Source of the DNA: an uncultured Victivallis sp.
GTDB taxonomy: Bacteria > Verrucomicrobiota > Lentisphaeria > Victivallales > Victivallaceae
Length of the DNA stretch: 34,919 bases
Direction: 5' to 3'
Assembly (NCBI GenBank): GCA_944389935.1
Contig: CALXOE010000045.1
Location: 1 to 34,919, forward strand
In this document: positions 15,400 through 24,375 of the stretch, one piece after another
Layout of the letters: each line of letters begins with the position of its first letter
Numbering within the stretch: the first letter of the stretch is position 1
The notes under the pieces: model-generated
Told to the model about the DNA's origin: nothing
What the model saw: the letters and a program-made list of their open reading frames with translations, nothing else
Database searches by the model: none
Translations under genes and position numbers: made by a program

Positions 15400-16953
15400 T
15401 TACTTCCACTCCTTTTTCTTCGCTTCGCATTCTCCGGCGAGGAACTCCCTGCGGAGTTCCTCTTCATTCATCGTCATGCCTGATTCAAAGTAGGCCTGCG
15501 CGGCCTTGCCGACCCCGTATGTAACCGCCGCGGCGATCGGGACTTTCAGAAACGGCAGAAAACTCGCTCCGACCTTGCCCGCGATCGAACCACCCGCACA
15601 GCCGAGCAGCATCGTGACGATCGTGTTGTCCGCCGCAATGCCGTAAATCCCGGCGAGTTTGTAGAGCATGTACACCTCGTTGGCGATCAGCGGAGCGATG
15701 TCCGCCAGCGGCAGCGGTACAAACGCGATTGCCGCGGCACGCCCGGCAGCCCAGTTGATGTAGCTGTCCGCTTCGGCGCTGACACTCTCGGCCCAGACCC
15801 GGCGCATGTTGGCGTAATATCGATCCCAGCGGGAGCGGAACGCCTCGTGCTCCTCCGGGGAATTTCCCGTCGCCGCCGCGTTCATCGCCTCCGCCCGGGC
15901 GACCAGCTGCGCCAGACCGCTCCGATTTTCGGAGGAGACCAGCACAATCCGGTCGCGTTCGATCAGGTCGAGCAGCGTGTTCATCACGGTTCTAACCTGC
16001 TCGCGGCGCATGAGATCGCATTTGGTGACAACAAGGATCACCTTGTCGCTGAACAGCTTGATCCGTTTTGCCTCGGCGTCCGGAATCCGCGCGCCGGATC
16101 CGTCGATGCAGTACCAGATGGTGTGGACGAACCGTTCGCCTTTTCCGGCCTCGATCCGCCGGAACAGTTCATCCGGGATGGAGTCGGCATATTCATCGAC
16201 GGAGCATCCGCCGGAATCCATCCCCCCGGAATCGATGAAGTTTGCGACTTCCGTCTCATACAACTGAAACCCGACGGTCGTCGGACTGCCGTCGCCTACC
16301 GCGCGGTCCGGCACGACACCGCGATGTGTAACAGCTTGAATCAGCGAGGTTTTCCCGACACCGGTCTTTCCGCACACGAGAATATTCGGTTTCATTTTCA
16401 TCCTCTGTTTCCTGATTTGACAAGAGTTCCGGAACGGTTCGGAGCCGAAACCGTTTCCGATGCGGCCGGCCGACAAAACGTCGGACCTCCCGCAAAATGC
16501 GATCTGTCCCTCAAATTGCCGTTCGGATTCCGCCCGGCACTCCATATCCTCCATCCCGGTTCCGGCGGCGCCGTTGATTTCGATCTTTTCCGCCTCCTCC
16601 GGGGCATGACCGCACTCCTCCAGCAGGCGGTCGATGGTCCGCTCGAGTTCCTCGCTCACGGCGATGCGCCGCTCGAGACTCTCGAGAAAACCGCCGGAGG
16701 GAGGAATCAGCGGAATCCGCCCCGGATACACCCGGATCAGACTTTTCGCGACCTCCGAAAGCAGCGCCCGGTGGCGGCGGTCCAGCTCCCGGATTTTTCG
16801 GAGTTTCCGCGCCGGACTTCCGGACGGAGAGTCCGCGGCGATCATGCCGAACAGCAGTTCCGAAATCCGCAGGGAAAGGCGGCCGCCCTCCTCGAGCTGT
16901 CCGCGCAACTCCAGCAGCATGGCGCGATAGAGTTCCGAAACCCGGTGATTCAT
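15400..16953 (-). CDS. GTPase with C-terminal DUF697 (YcjF-like) membrane domain
   Basis: 517 residues. Residues 1-120 are helical, rich in Leu, Arg and Glu. The GTPase domain begins at about 186: P-loop GKTGVGKTS (195-203), G2 Thr near 225, G3 DSGG (241-244; usual form DxxG) and G4 TKCD (about 309-312). From about 395 to 500 lies a DUF697 domain with hydrophobic segments (AAAIAFVPLPLADIAPLIANEVYMLYKLAG, then a Gly-rich membrane stretch). Such proteins act at membranes in envelope or stress processes. ATG 16401 (residue 185, MKMKPN) has a good ribosome site (AGGAAACAGAGG) and could give a normal-length 333-residue product, so the N-terminal 184 residues may be a separate gene or fusion. Confidence 0.75.
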   Translation of the reverse strand: MNHRVSELYRAMLLELRGQLEEGGRLSLRISELLFGMIAADSPSGSPARKLRKIRELDRRHRALLSEVAKSLIRVYPGRIPLIPPSGGFLESLERRIAVSEELERTIDRLLEECGHAPEEAEKIEINGAAGTGMEDMECRAESERQFEGQIAFCGRSDVLSAGRIGNGFGSEPFRNSCQIRKQRMKMKPNILVCGKTGVGKTSLIQAVTHRGVVPDRAVGDGSPTTVGFQLYETEVANFIDSGGMDSGGCSVDEYADSIPDELFRRIEAGKGERFVHTIWYCIDGSGARIPDAEAKRIKLFSDKVILVVTKCDLMRREQVRTVMNTLLDLIERDRIVLVSSENRSGLAQLVARAEAMNAAATGNSPEEHEAFRSRWDRYYANMRRVWAESVSAEADSYINWAAGRAAAIAFVPLPLADIAPLIANEVYMLYKLAGIYGIAADNTIVTMLLGCAGGSIAGKVGASFLPFLKVPIAAAVTYGVGKAAQAYFESGMTMNEEELRREFLAGECEAKKKEWK

Positions 16954-17056
16954 CTGGTTCGATCTTTCCTGTCAATGCTTTCGGCCATGTCCGCCACGGT
17001 CGGAGCGGAGTACGGCGACGCCTCCCATCTGTCATATTGTTCAATGTAGTTCCGCA

Positions 17057-17079
17057 CCTGCGACAAATATTGTCACAGG
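17057..17079. promoter_or_regulatory. 23-bp near-perfect palindrome, candidate operator
   Basis: CCTGCGACAA (17057-17066), centre ATA, TTGTCACAGG (17070-17079): one mismatch in ten-base arms. It lies between the divergent GTPase (starts 16953) and WYL regulator (starts 17297) and may bind the regulator. The rest of 16954-17228 shows no gene. Confidence 0.5.
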
Positions 17080-17228
17080 AGAGTTGTTTCCCTGAAAAAA
17101 TTCATCCAATCGCACCGCTTTCGGGATTCTGCCGGTGGATCTGCATGCGAATATACGCGACAGCAAGGCGGAATCTGTCACTCCTTCCCCATTTTCAGGG
17201 AAAGAAATGTTCGCCGGGGAGAAAACGT

Positions 17229-17257
17229 TTGCGTTTTTGAATTCCGGGGCGTATATT
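17229..17257 (+). promoter_or_regulatory. Promoter of the WYL regulator
   Basis: TTGCGT at 17229-17234, 17-base spacer, TATATT at 17252-17257. It favours the TTG start at 17297 and rules out starts upstream of 17257. Confidence 0.55.
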
Positions 17258-17296
17258 GATCCGGCGCATCACGAACATCCCAAACGGAGAATCACC

Positions 17297-18283
17297 TTGA
17301 GCAACCAGAGTCGGCAGGCGCTCCGCCTGATCAAGCTGATCGCGGAGATGAAGAAGAACAACTACCCCAATGCCAACAGTTTCTCGGAACTGCTGCGCAC
17401 GATCGACATCGATGAAAACGTGGACTGCGGCTGCAGCGCCCGGACGATCATGCGGGATATCAGAACGCTTCAGCAGGAGTACCATGCACCGATCTCCTAC
17501 GATCCTGTCCGGCGCGGCTACTATCTGCGGAATCCCGACTGGGAGTTTCAGGTTCCGATCATGAGCGAAGAGATTTTGAGCATGACGCTGCTCGGGACCC
17601 GCCTCGCCTCGGATCTGCTCCCGGAACCGCTCAAAAGCAGCGTAGACAGCGCCGTCGAAAAGTCGCTGACCGGCAACAGCACGGAGTTTTTTGATGACGC
17701 GATGATCGAATCGCTGATCTGCGCCACCGGCATCAAGGCGGCCGTGGAGCCGGCGATCTTCAAAAAGGTGTTCGACGGCTGGCGTCTGCACCAGGTGCTG
17801 ACGCTGACCTACCGGAAGCCGAACGGCGAGGACAGGAGACACCGGTTTGAGCCGCATCTGATCGCCTTTCACCGGGGGATCTGGTATGTCAAGGGGCGTG
17901 AGTGCGACAGCCGGGAGGTGAAATGTTACGCGATCCAGCGGATTCACGCGGTCGAATTCGGTCTCGACACGTTCGAGACGGACCGGAAACTCGTGGAGAA
18001 TACGAAGCGGAACGGGCTCTTTGAATATCCGCGGATCGACGGGGTCCAGCTCCGCTGCGATGCGGAGATCGCGTTTTATCTCCGGGAGCATCAGAAGATT
18101 AAGAAATTCAAACTCGAGCCGCAGACGGACGGTTCTCTGATCGTCACGCTGCGTCCGGCATTTGAGCATGAGGTGATCCGCTGGGTGCTGGGAGAAGCGG
18201 GGCATATTGAAGTGCTCTACCCGGCTGAGCTCCGCCGGAAAGTCGCTGCCGCCGCGCAGAAAGTCTGCGAACGGAATTCGTGA
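17297..18283 (+). CDS. WYL-domain transcriptional regulator
   Basis: 328 residues from TTG 17297, with GGAG 7 bases upstream and the promoter just before. An N-terminal winged helix (about 1-75: QALRLIKLIAEM, CSARTIMRDIRTLQQEYHAPI, ending with the GYYLRNPDW wing) is followed by the WYL ligand-binding domain (about 165-235: LTYRKPNGEDRRHRFEPHLI, GIWYVKGRE, CYAIQRIHAVEF). A WCX-type C-terminal domain closes it (LREHQKIKKFKLE onwards). WYL regulators sense nucleotides or oligonucleotides and commonly control defence and DNA-damage genes. It is divergent from the DUF697 GTPase. Confidence 0.85.
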   Translation: MSNQSRQALRLIKLIAEMKKNNYPNANSFSELLRTIDIDENVDCGCSARTIMRDIRTLQQEYHAPISYDPVRRGYYLRNPDWEFQVPIMSEEILSMTLLGTRLASDLLPEPLKSSVDSAVEKSLTGNSTEFFDDAMIESLICATGIKAAVEPAIFKKVFDGWRLHQVLTLTYRKPNGEDRRHRFEPHLIAFHRGIWYVKGRECDSREVKCYAIQRIHAVEFGLDTFETDRKLVENTKRNGLFEYPRIDGVQLRCDAEIAFYLREHQKIKKFKLEPQTDGSLIVTLRPAFEHEVIRWVLGEAGHIEVLYPAELRRKVAAAAQKVCERNS

Positions 18284-18330
18284 TCTCCTCCGTCATAAGC
18301 GGAACTCCTCCGGTTGTCTGACGGGGCGCA

Positions 18331-18358
18331 TTGCATTTTTCCCGGACGGATTTATATT
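18331..18358 (+). promoter_or_regulatory. Promoter of the glycosyltransferase gene
   Basis: TTGCAT at 18331-18336, 16-base spacer, TATATT at 18353-18358. The transcript would start near 18365, so the AGGAGG at 18361-18366 would not be part of the mRNA. This favours ATG 18457 over ATG 18370. Confidence 0.5.
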
Positions 18359-18456
18359 ATAGGAGGATCATGGGTCGCAGGCGCTGCCGGGCGTCCGTTT
18401 TCATGCGAACGGAAGCTCCGCCGGCCTGCAGGGAAACAGCAGGGAAAAAAAACAAT

Positions 18457-19476
18457 ATGCGCGTCCTTATGCTCGGCAAGAACAGCTCCTGGATGGGGCT
18501 GCATCTCTCGCACATCGAAGCCGCATTCCGCCGCCGCGGGCACGATATCCGGATCGGAGACTATCACAGGATGGCGACTCTCTGCGGGATTCCGCTGCCG
18601 CGAGAAATGGCACGGGAACAGCTTCAACGTTCTCTGGAACATCTCGTGAAGCGCTTTCAGCCGGACCTGATCTACTGCGTCGCCAGCTGGAAATATGATT
18701 TTCCCCGGTTGAAATCCTATTTCAAAGGAGTCGTCGCAATCCACGATCTGGACGGACCGCGGAGCCCTCTGCCGGAGGTTCTCGCCGGATTCCGGGAGGC
18801 GGATCTGCCGCTCACCGCCTCCCGTTATATGGTCCGACTGGCGGAAGAGCAGGGAGTTACGGCATATTATCTGCCGTCCGCCGCAGATCCGGACTATTAT
18901 GCGCCGACGACTCTGACGGCACGTGAATCGCGCCTCTTCTCCGCGCCGGTCTCCTACATCGGCCGCGCGACGGAGCGCCGGGTCAAATACTGCTCGCTGC
19001 TGAAAGAGAAAGGTCTGGCCCTCTACGGCAACCGCTGGCGGAATCACCGCGCCGCCAGAGAGGCCGGACTGGACCGCTGCGCCCGGCTGGACCGCAATGT
19101 GGCCGGGCGCGAACTCGTGAAAATCTATCAGGCGTCCGGGAGCGTCATCAATATTCTGCAGGAGCCGCTCGAACACTACCTGACCATCCTGAGTCTGCAG
19201 TGTTTCGCCGTTCCCTCCACGGGGAAATGCCTCGTTGCGGAATGGGTGGAGGAGGCTGAAGAGGCGTTTGAACCGGACCGGGAGATTCTGCTCTTCCGCA
19301 CCCCGGAAGAGCTGCTCTCCCAGGTGGAACGGTGTCTGGGCGACCCCGAGTTCGCCCGGAAAATCGGCGAAGCGGCAAGACGGCGCTGCCTGGAATGCCA
19401 TACGCACGACCACCGGGTCGCGGAAATCGAACGGCTTCTCTCCGCCCGCCCGGCAGAAATCCCGAGACGGCATTGA
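18457..19476 (+). CDS. CgeB-like glycosyltransferase
   Basis: 339 residues from ATG 18457 (MRVLMLGKN), a typical GT-B start; AGGGA precedes it weakly. The N-terminal Rossmann half has the first strand, a Gly-x-x-x-x-x-His helix ([18 protein letters not shown]) and [18 protein letters not shown]. The C-terminal half has [19 protein letters not shown], and INILQEP followed by [15 protein letters not shown] and [12 protein letters not shown], which fits CgeB/group-1 glycosyltransferases that use nucleotide sugars. It is followed closely by an acetyltransferase, so a role in glycan or lipopolysaccharide decoration is likely. The acceptor is unknown. Confidence 0.7.
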   Translation: MRVLMLGKNSSWMGLHLSHIEAAFRRRGHDIRIGDYHRMATLCGIPLPREMAREQLQRSLEHLVKRFQPDLIYCVASWKYDFPRLKSYFKGVVAIHDLDGPRSPLPEVLAGFREADLPLTASRYMVRLAEEQGVTAYYLPSAADPDYYAPTTLTARESRLFSAPVSYIGRATERRVKYCSLLKEKGLALYGNRWRNHRAAREAGLDRCARLDRNVAGRELVKIYQASGSVINILQEPLEHYLTILSLQCFAVPSTGKCLVAEWVEEAEEAFEPDREILLFRTPEELLSQVERCLGDPEFARKIGEAARRRCLECHTHDHRVAEIERLLSARPAEIPRRH

Positions 19477-19516
19477 CGACATCCGTCAGAACAGAAACGG
19501 ACAGGACAGGACAGAA

Positions 19517-20173
19517 ATGAATGCTCTTTTTATCAGAATCGCCGCAACTCTGCTCTATTTTTACAGTTCGGAGAAACGGAAGAAATTCCGGCGGCGCCAC
19601 TCCAGCTTCGGGCAGCTCAACCGCAAACTGCTGCGGGCCGGAATCATCGGAGAGCATACGTATCTGGTTCCCGGATGCACCGTCGCGGATTCCCGCTCCC
19701 GGATCGGGAAATTCTGTTCCATCGCGAAAAACGTCTCGATCGGAACGACGATGCATCCGCTTCAGGCGCTGACGACCCATCCGGTCTCCTACACCGGCGA
19801 AGCGGATGATCTCCGGATTCCACCGGAGAACCGCATCGAATTCCAGAACAAAACCCCCGTGCACATCGGGAACGACGTCTGGATCGGACTCAACGTCGTC
19901 ATCATGGACGGCATCACGATCGGCGACGGCGCCGTGATCGGCTCCGGAGCGGTCGTAACTCGGGATATTCCGCCGTACGCCGTGGCCGTCGGCATTCCCG
20001 CCCGCGTGATCCGGTACCGCTTCGACCCCGAAACCATCGAACGGCTCCTCAAGACCCGCTGGTGGGACCGGACGCCCGAGGTCATTGCCCGCCTCCCGCA
20101 GGGGGATGTCGCCGCCAGTTTGAGGATTCTCGAGGAAATCGACGCCGCCGGGCAGCCGCGGCGGAATGCGTGA
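19517..20173 (+). CDS. Hexapeptide-repeat (CatB-like) acetyltransferase
   Basis: 218 residues from ATG 19517, which follows a repeated ACAGG tract that may serve as ribosome site. A short N-terminal helix is followed by the left-handed beta-helix (residues about 50-160) with repeats such as [29 protein letters not shown], an extended loop ([14 protein letters not shown]) and [23 protein letters not shown] ending [15 protein letters not shown]. The loop His and the W-I-G motif are those of the XAT/CatB family, which O-acetylates sugars or antibiotics. The C-terminal 40 residues form a helical tail ([13 protein letters not shown]). Its neighbour suggests a polysaccharide substrate. Confidence 0.85.
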   Translation: MNALFIRIAATLLYFYSSEKRKKFRRRHSSFGQLNRKLLRAGIIGEHTYLVPGCTVADSRSRIGKFCSIAKNVSIGTTMHPLQALTTHPVSYTGEADDLRIPPENRIEFQNKTPVHIGNDVWIGLNVVIMDGITIGDGAVIGSGAVVTRDIPPYAVAVGIPARVIRYRFDPETIERLLKTRWWDRTPEVIARLPQGDVAASLRILEEIDAAGQPRRNA

Positions 20174-20220
20174 ATGCGCCCACGCGATCCGCACCCGATC
20201 CGGCTCGGGAAAACAACGAC

Positions 20221-21309
20221 TCAGGGATTCACGAGCGACGTGGGGAGCTCCTCCCGACAGAACGGTTCGGAACTTCCCTGCATACGCAGACGGATGAGTT
20301 CGCAGATTCTCCGCGTCAGCGCGGGGTAATCGACGCAGCTGGTCGTAATCACGGGATACCAGTATTGCAGTTCCCGGAAATTTCCCTCCCCTGAAAGCAG
20401 CAGATCGCGGCCGGGAACACGCCCTCTCCCAAGCGCACATGAAGCGACGCCGTGCGCGACAATGTCATTGTGACAGATCACCGCGTCGACACCGGCAAGG
20501 GCCTCCGGCCGGTCGGCGAGAAGCTCCCGGACCAGCGCAAACTCCCGGAACATGTTGAAGTCTAAGCTCATCGGCGGCGTGAGAACTGTGCCCGCGCAAT
20601 CCGGATGAGCCTCGAGCGCCCGCCGAAAACCGTCCAGCTTCGCCTGCGCGTCCCGGCCGTAATACTCCGGGCGCTGCGACCGGACGTTGCAGCTGGAGAT
20701 GTAGAGGAAGCGCCGCGCCCCTTTCGCGTAGAAATGTTCAAACGTCATTTCGATCTGCCGGTCATTCCGCCAGTAGAGGAAGTCAAACTCATCTTCGACG
20801 CCGGTAAAATCACCGTGACGCCGGAACTCTTCGGTCGAAGCGACCTCGATCATCGGCAGATTCCGCCGCGAAAGCGTGTCGCACATGAGCGCGTTGACTT
20901 GCCCGAAGTTGATCAGGCACTCCAGATCCAGAAGCTGTTCGATCCACTCCGCCCGCGAATCTTCGTCCCCCACCCGGAGAATCTCCAGCGACATCCCGAG
21001 CTCCCGCGAAAGAGCCGGTTCGAGCTCCAGCAGAAACCGCTGCACGAGCGGAATACCCGCTGTGTACAGCACCGGCTGCCGGCAATCCTCCCCCATCACA
21101 AATCCGACCTTGCCCGGGCGCACCGGGTGCCGGCGGATCAGAACCCCGCCGATGTGCGGCCGGTAATTGAGCTGCCGCATCGCGGTCCGGATTCTTCCCC
21201 GCGTCTCCGCCGAAATCGGAAACACCTCGGTGCCGTTGATGAAATTCGACACCGTCGTGGTCGAAACCCGCGCCGTTCTGGCGATGGTGTTGATGTTTAC
21301 TTTCTCCAT
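20221..21309 (-). CDS. LacI-family transcriptional regulator
   Basis: 362 residues from ATG 21309 (MEKVNINTIARTARVS). Starts further upstream in frame lack support; GGGGA lies about 10 bases before the ATG. The LacI helix-turn-helix is clear (ARTARVSTTTVSNFINGTEVFPISAETRGRIRTAMRQLNYRP), with a periplasmic-binding-like domain after it (KVGFVMG at about 76; VDAVICHNDIVAHGVASCALGRGRVPGRDLL at about 280). It is divergent from the Idh/isomerase pair, and a palindromic site lies in front of that pair, so it is the probable repressor. The effector is unknown. Confidence 0.88.
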   Translation of the reverse strand: MEKVNINTIARTARVSTTTVSNFINGTEVFPISAETRGRIRTAMRQLNYRPHIGGVLIRRHPVRPGKVGFVMGEDCRQPVLYTAGIPLVQRFLLELEPALSRELGMSLEILRVGDEDSRAEWIEQLLDLECLINFGQVNALMCDTLSRRNLPMIEVASTEEFRRHGDFTGVEDEFDFLYWRNDRQIEMTFEHFYAKGARRFLYISSCNVRSQRPEYYGRDAQAKLDGFRRALEAHPDCAGTVLTPPMSLDFNMFREFALVRELLADRPEALAGVDAVICHNDIVAHGVASCALGRGRVPGRDLLLSGEGNFRELQYWYPVITTSCVDYPALTRRICELIRLRMQGSSEPFCREELPTSLVNP

Positions 21310-21360
21310 GAAAACGGAGTCCCCGGCTGCTTCACTCCTCAAACATTTGTCACGATACTA

Positions 21361-21389
21361 AGTATACCCGAATTCCCGCTTTTTTGCAA
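21361..21389 (-). promoter_or_regulatory. Promoter of the LacI regulator
   Basis: On the minus strand TTGCAA (21384-21389), 17-base spacer, TATACT (21361-21366); transcription would start near 21354, about 45 bases before ATG 21309. Confidence 0.6.
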
Positions 21390-21449
21390 CCCGGAAATCC
21401 GCTTCCTTTACACATATTCCGTTTTCCACGCAAATTTTCCTGCGGAGGA

Positions 21450-21478
21450 TTGCAAACAAAACAAAGAAACGATATATT
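21450..21478 (+). promoter_or_regulatory. Promoter of the Idh/isomerase operon
   Basis: TTGCAA (21450-21455), 17-base spacer, TATATT (21473-21478). It is the mirror partner of the LacI promoter and the best promoter match in the window. Confidence 0.6.
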
Positions 21479-21493
21479 ATCCCCATAACGCAT

Positions 21494-21504
21494 GAAACCG
21501 TTTC
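21494..21504. promoter_or_regulatory. Candidate LacI-type operator
   Basis: GAAAC-C-GTTTC, a perfect five-base palindrome with a single centre base, similar in arms to the usual LacI-family operators. It lies 15 bases downstream of the -10, where repressor binding would block transcription. Confidence 0.45.
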
Positions 21505-21534
21505 TTGTTCACCATTCAAAGACAGGACAGAGCA

Positions 21535-22593
21535 ATGGCAGAGAAAATTCGGGTTGGGATCTGGGGACTCGGACGTGCGGGCAACACCATGCACATCCCT
21601 GAACTCGGATTGTTTCCGGAGATGTTTGAAATCGTCGCGGGATGTGACTGGGACGCTTCCCGCCGGGAAGCCGCCGCAGAGAAACTCCCCGGGAGACCGA
21701 TCTACGCCGCAGGAGAGGAGCTGCTGAAAGATCCGAACGTCGAACTCGTTTCGATCGCGACCCGCTCCCCCGACCACGTGAAGCATGCGATTGAGGCGGT
21801 CAACGCCGGTAAAATCGTCATGGTCGAAAAACCGATGGCATGCCGCATCGAGGACGCGCTCGAACTTCAGAAAGTTTCCGACGCGAACCCCGGCAAGGTG
21901 TTCGTTCGCCACAACCGCCGGTTCGAGGCGGCGTTCTCCCACATCCGCGAGATCATCAAATCCGGCAAACTCGGCGAGATCTTCGAGATCAAGCTCTGCC
22001 GCCACAACTACCAGTGGCGCGCGGACTGGCAGACGATTCTCGAGTGCGGCGGCGGCCAGCTGCTGAACTGGGGACCGCACCTCGTCGATCACGCATTGCA
22101 ATTCCTCGAGTGCCCGGTCAAGGAGCTCTGGAGCGATCTGGCGATCGTCGCCTCCCGCGGAGACGCGGAGGATCATGTCAAGATCGTATTCAAAGGGGAA
22201 AACGGCCGCGTCGTCGATGTCGAGATCTCCGGCGGAGCTGCCCTCGGCGACCCGATCTACGCCGTCCGCGGCAGCCGCGGCACCCTCATGAGCTGGGACG
22301 AAAAACGGCTCAAACTCAAATACCTCGCCCCGGGATATCCGGAGTGCGACTCCGAGGCCTCCCCGGAAAATCCCCCGCTCGAGGGCGGATTCGGCGGCCG
22401 GATCGCCCCGGTCTGGGTCGAGGACGATCTCGGCGTCGCCCCATCCAACGGCGATCAGCCTCATAAAATCTGGCAGTATCTCTACCGGGCGATCCGCTGC
22501 GGAGAACCGTATCCGATCACGATGGCGCAGGCCGTCGAAGTGGTCCGGGTCATCGATCAGGTCAAAAAGACCCCGATCCGGGACGTCCGCTGA
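21535..22593 (+). CDS. Gfo/Idh/MocA-family oxidoreductase
   Basis: 352 residues from ATG 21535 (AGGAC nearby). The N-terminal Rossmann domain binds NAD(P): VGIWGLGRAGNTMH (7-20). The family signature VEKPMA is at about 97-102, where Lys is catalytic. The C-terminal alpha/beta domain holds GGGQLLNWGPHLVDHALQFL, with the usual G-x-H-x-x-D histidine. A segment with PENPPLEGGFGGRIAPVW is an insert in the substrate domain. It is in an operon with a sugar isomerase 29 bases downstream and under the LacI regulator, so it likely oxidises a sugar or inositol-like compound. Confidence 0.9.
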   Translation: MAEKIRVGIWGLGRAGNTMHIPELGLFPEMFEIVAGCDWDASRREAAAEKLPGRPIYAAGEELLKDPNVELVSIATRSPDHVKHAIEAVNAGKIVMVEKPMACRIEDALELQKVSDANPGKVFVRHNRRFEAAFSHIREIIKSGKLGEIFEIKLCRHNYQWRADWQTILECGGGQLLNWGPHLVDHALQFLECPVKELWSDLAIVASRGDAEDHVKIVFKGENGRVVDVEISGGAALGDPIYAVRGSRGTLMSWDEKRLKLKYLAPGYPECDSEASPENPPLEGGFGGRIAPVWVEDDLGVAPSNGDQPHKIWQYLYRAIRCGEPYPITMAQAVEVVRVIDQVKKTPIRDVR

Positions 22594-22622
22594 ATCAGAC
22601 TCAACCAAAGGAATACAGGAAA

Positions 22623-23408
22623 ATGAAAGCTCCCGACACTCAAATCGCGGTTACCCTCTACAATCTGCGCGACTACTGCAAAACTGAAAGCGATCTGGAC
22701 AAGACCCTCGACAAGGTCTGCGAAATCGGCTATCAGGCCGTTCAGGTTTCCGGCACGCCGCTCGCGGCAGACGTGATCAAGCGGCAGCTCGACCGGCACA
22801 ACCTCTTCTGCTGTGCGACCCACGAGGGAATCGATACGCTCAAGGGGGACGCGGCCCCGCTCATCGACCGACTCCAGACGCTTGAATGCGACTTCACGGC
22901 ACTCGGCGCGCCCCCGGTGGAATACCGCAACAGCGTCGAGGGTCTCAATGAGCTGATCCGCATCTTCGAGACGATGGGCGCCAAACTCCTCGAAAAGGGA
23001 ATCCGCCTCGGCTACCACAACCATCACTTTGAATTTGAACGGCTGCCCGGAACCCGCGAGATCGTGCTCGACTACTTCTACCGGAACAGCAATCCCGACC
23101 TGGTGGCTGCCGAGATCGACGTCCACTGGGTCACGCGCGGCGGCCAGAATCCCGTCAACTGGATTCACAAGGTCGGCAAGCGCATGCCGGTGATTCACTT
23201 CAAGGATTTCGCGATCATCGACGGCGGCACCCCGGTCTTCTGCGAGATCGGCGAAGGCAACCTCGACTGGCCCGCGATCATCCAGGCGTGCCGCGAGGAG
23301 GGAGTCCGCTGGTATTCGATCGAGCAGGACGCGCTCTTCCGCGACCGCGACATCTTTGAATCGATCAAGATCTCTTTCAACAATCTGAAAGCGATGGACG
23401 TGAAATAA
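22623..23408 (+). CDS. Sugar phosphate isomerase/epimerase (xylose-isomerase-like TIM barrel)
   Basis: 261 residues. The AP-endonuclease-2/xylose isomerase-like barrel is visible from LYNLRDYCKT through LGYHNHHFEF (residues about 122-131), EIDVHWVTRGGQNP (about 164-177), HFKDF (about 195-199) and SIEQD at about 238-242. His, Glu and Asp residues in these strands are the usual divalent-metal ligands. The gene follows the oxidoreductase by 29 bases and is closed by a strong terminator. Such pairs convert keto-sugars or inositol derivatives; the actual substrate is unknown. Confidence 0.85.
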   Translation: MKAPDTQIAVTLYNLRDYCKTESDLDKTLDKVCEIGYQAVQVSGTPLAADVIKRQLDRHNLFCCATHEGIDTLKGDAAPLIDRLQTLECDFTALGAPPVEYRNSVEGLNELIRIFETMGAKLLEKGIRLGYHNHHFEFERLPGTREIVLDYFYRNSNPDLVAAEIDVHWVTRGGQNPVNWIHKVGKRMPVIHFKDFAIIDGGTPVFCEIGEGNLDWPAIIQACREEGVRWYSIEQDALFRDRDIFESIKISFNNLKAMDVK

Positions 23409-23420
23409 GTTCACGTGAAA

Positions 23421-23465
23421 GGCGGCCGGCGGAATTCGTTCTCCGCCGGGCCGCCTCTTTTTTTT
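23421..23465 (+). terminator. Strong Rho-independent terminator
   Basis: GGCGGCCGGCGGA (23421-23433) pairs with TCCGCCGGGCCGCC (one bulge), followed by a T-run at 23458-23465. It ends the isomerase transcript; the transporter gene follows. Confidence 0.85.
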
Positions 23466-23477
23466 ACGGAGTTCCAT

Positions 23478-24371
23478 ATGTTACAGTCATTGTCCGGCTG
23501 GCTGCCGCTGATTCTTTTTTCGGCGTTCTGCCTCGGGTTTTACGACCTCTGCAAAAAGCATGCGGTCCGGGACAACCCGATCATGCCGGTGCTCTTTCTC
23601 GCAACGCTCTGCGGCAGCACGTTTTTCGTGCTCGGAACCATCGCCGCGGGGAAGCTCGGCGAAGTTCTATTCTGCGGGCCGCGCATCGGACTGTTCGTCC
23701 TTGCGAAATCGCTGCTGGTGGCGGCGAGCTGGAGCTGCGTCTACTACGCAATGCGTGAACTGCCGATCTCGATCGCGGCACCGATCCGCGCGACCGCGCC
23801 GCTCTGGACGTTCCTCGGCAGTTTGATCCTCTTCCGGGAGATCCCGACGATCTGGCAGGGCGTCGCGATGCTGGTGATCTTCGCGGGGTACTACCTCTTT
23901 TCCGTGATCGGGAAACACGAGGGAATCAATTTCCGGCAAAACCGGGGCGCACACATGATTGTGCTCGGGACGCTGCTCGGTTCGGTTTCGGCGCTCTACG
24001 ACAAGTTCCTGCTCGGGACGCTCGCGATTCCGCGCGAGATGATGCAGTTCCACTTTTCGGTCGACCTTGTCGTGATTCTCGGCATCGCCTGGCTGCTGAA
24101 CTGGAAATTCGGACACTCCACGCGCCCATTCCACTGGCGCTGGAGCATCCCGGCGACGGGGGTTTTGCTGATCGTGGCGGACTGGCTCTACTTCTACGCT
24201 TTGAGTCTGCCGGATACGCAGGTCTCGATTCTCTCGCTGCTGCGCCGCTGCAGCTGCGTGGTGACTTTCACCGCGGGCTGCGCCTGTTTCCACGACCGGA
24301 ATGTGAAAGTCAAAGCGGCGGCACTCGCCGCGATCCTCGCAGGCGTCGTGCTGCTCGCACTCGCCAAATAG
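23478..24371 (+). CDS. EamA/DMT-superfamily transporter
   Basis: 297 residues from ATG 23478, with GGAG 6 bases upstream; earlier in-frame starts lie inside the terminator. About ten hydrophobic helices are seen, in two halves as expected of the drug/metabolite transporter superfamily (GLFVLAKSLLVAASWSCVYYAMRELPISIAAPI is a typical EamA segment). It may export or import a small metabolite, perhaps the sugar handled by the preceding pair, but a terminator lies between them so independent expression is more likely. Confidence 0.8.
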   Translation: MLQSLSGWLPLILFSAFCLGFYDLCKKHAVRDNPIMPVLFLATLCGSTFFVLGTIAAGKLGEVLFCGPRIGLFVLAKSLLVAASWSCVYYAMRELPISIAAPIRATAPLWTFLGSLILFREIPTIWQGVAMLVIFAGYYLFSVIGKHEGINFRQNRGAHMIVLGTLLGSVSALYDKFLLGTLAIPREMMQFHFSVDLVVILGIAWLLNWKFGHSTRPFHWRWSIPATGVLLIVADWLYFYALSLPDTQVSILSLLRRCSCVVTFTAGCACFHDRNVKVKAAALAAILAGVVLLALAK

Positions 24372-24375
24372 AAAA

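Noticed and set aside
15847..17049. 400-codon plus-strand frame opposite the DUF697 GTPase
   Set aside because: Antisense shadow; the P-loop and TKCD motif are on the minus strand.
19148..20440. 430-codon minus-strand frame across the glycosyltransferase and acetyltransferase genes
   Set aside because: It crosses three genuine genes and has no domain; the plus-strand genes are clear.
21358..22608. 416-codon minus-strand frame opposite the Idh gene
   Set aside because: Antisense shadow; acidic/Val-rich composition and no motif.
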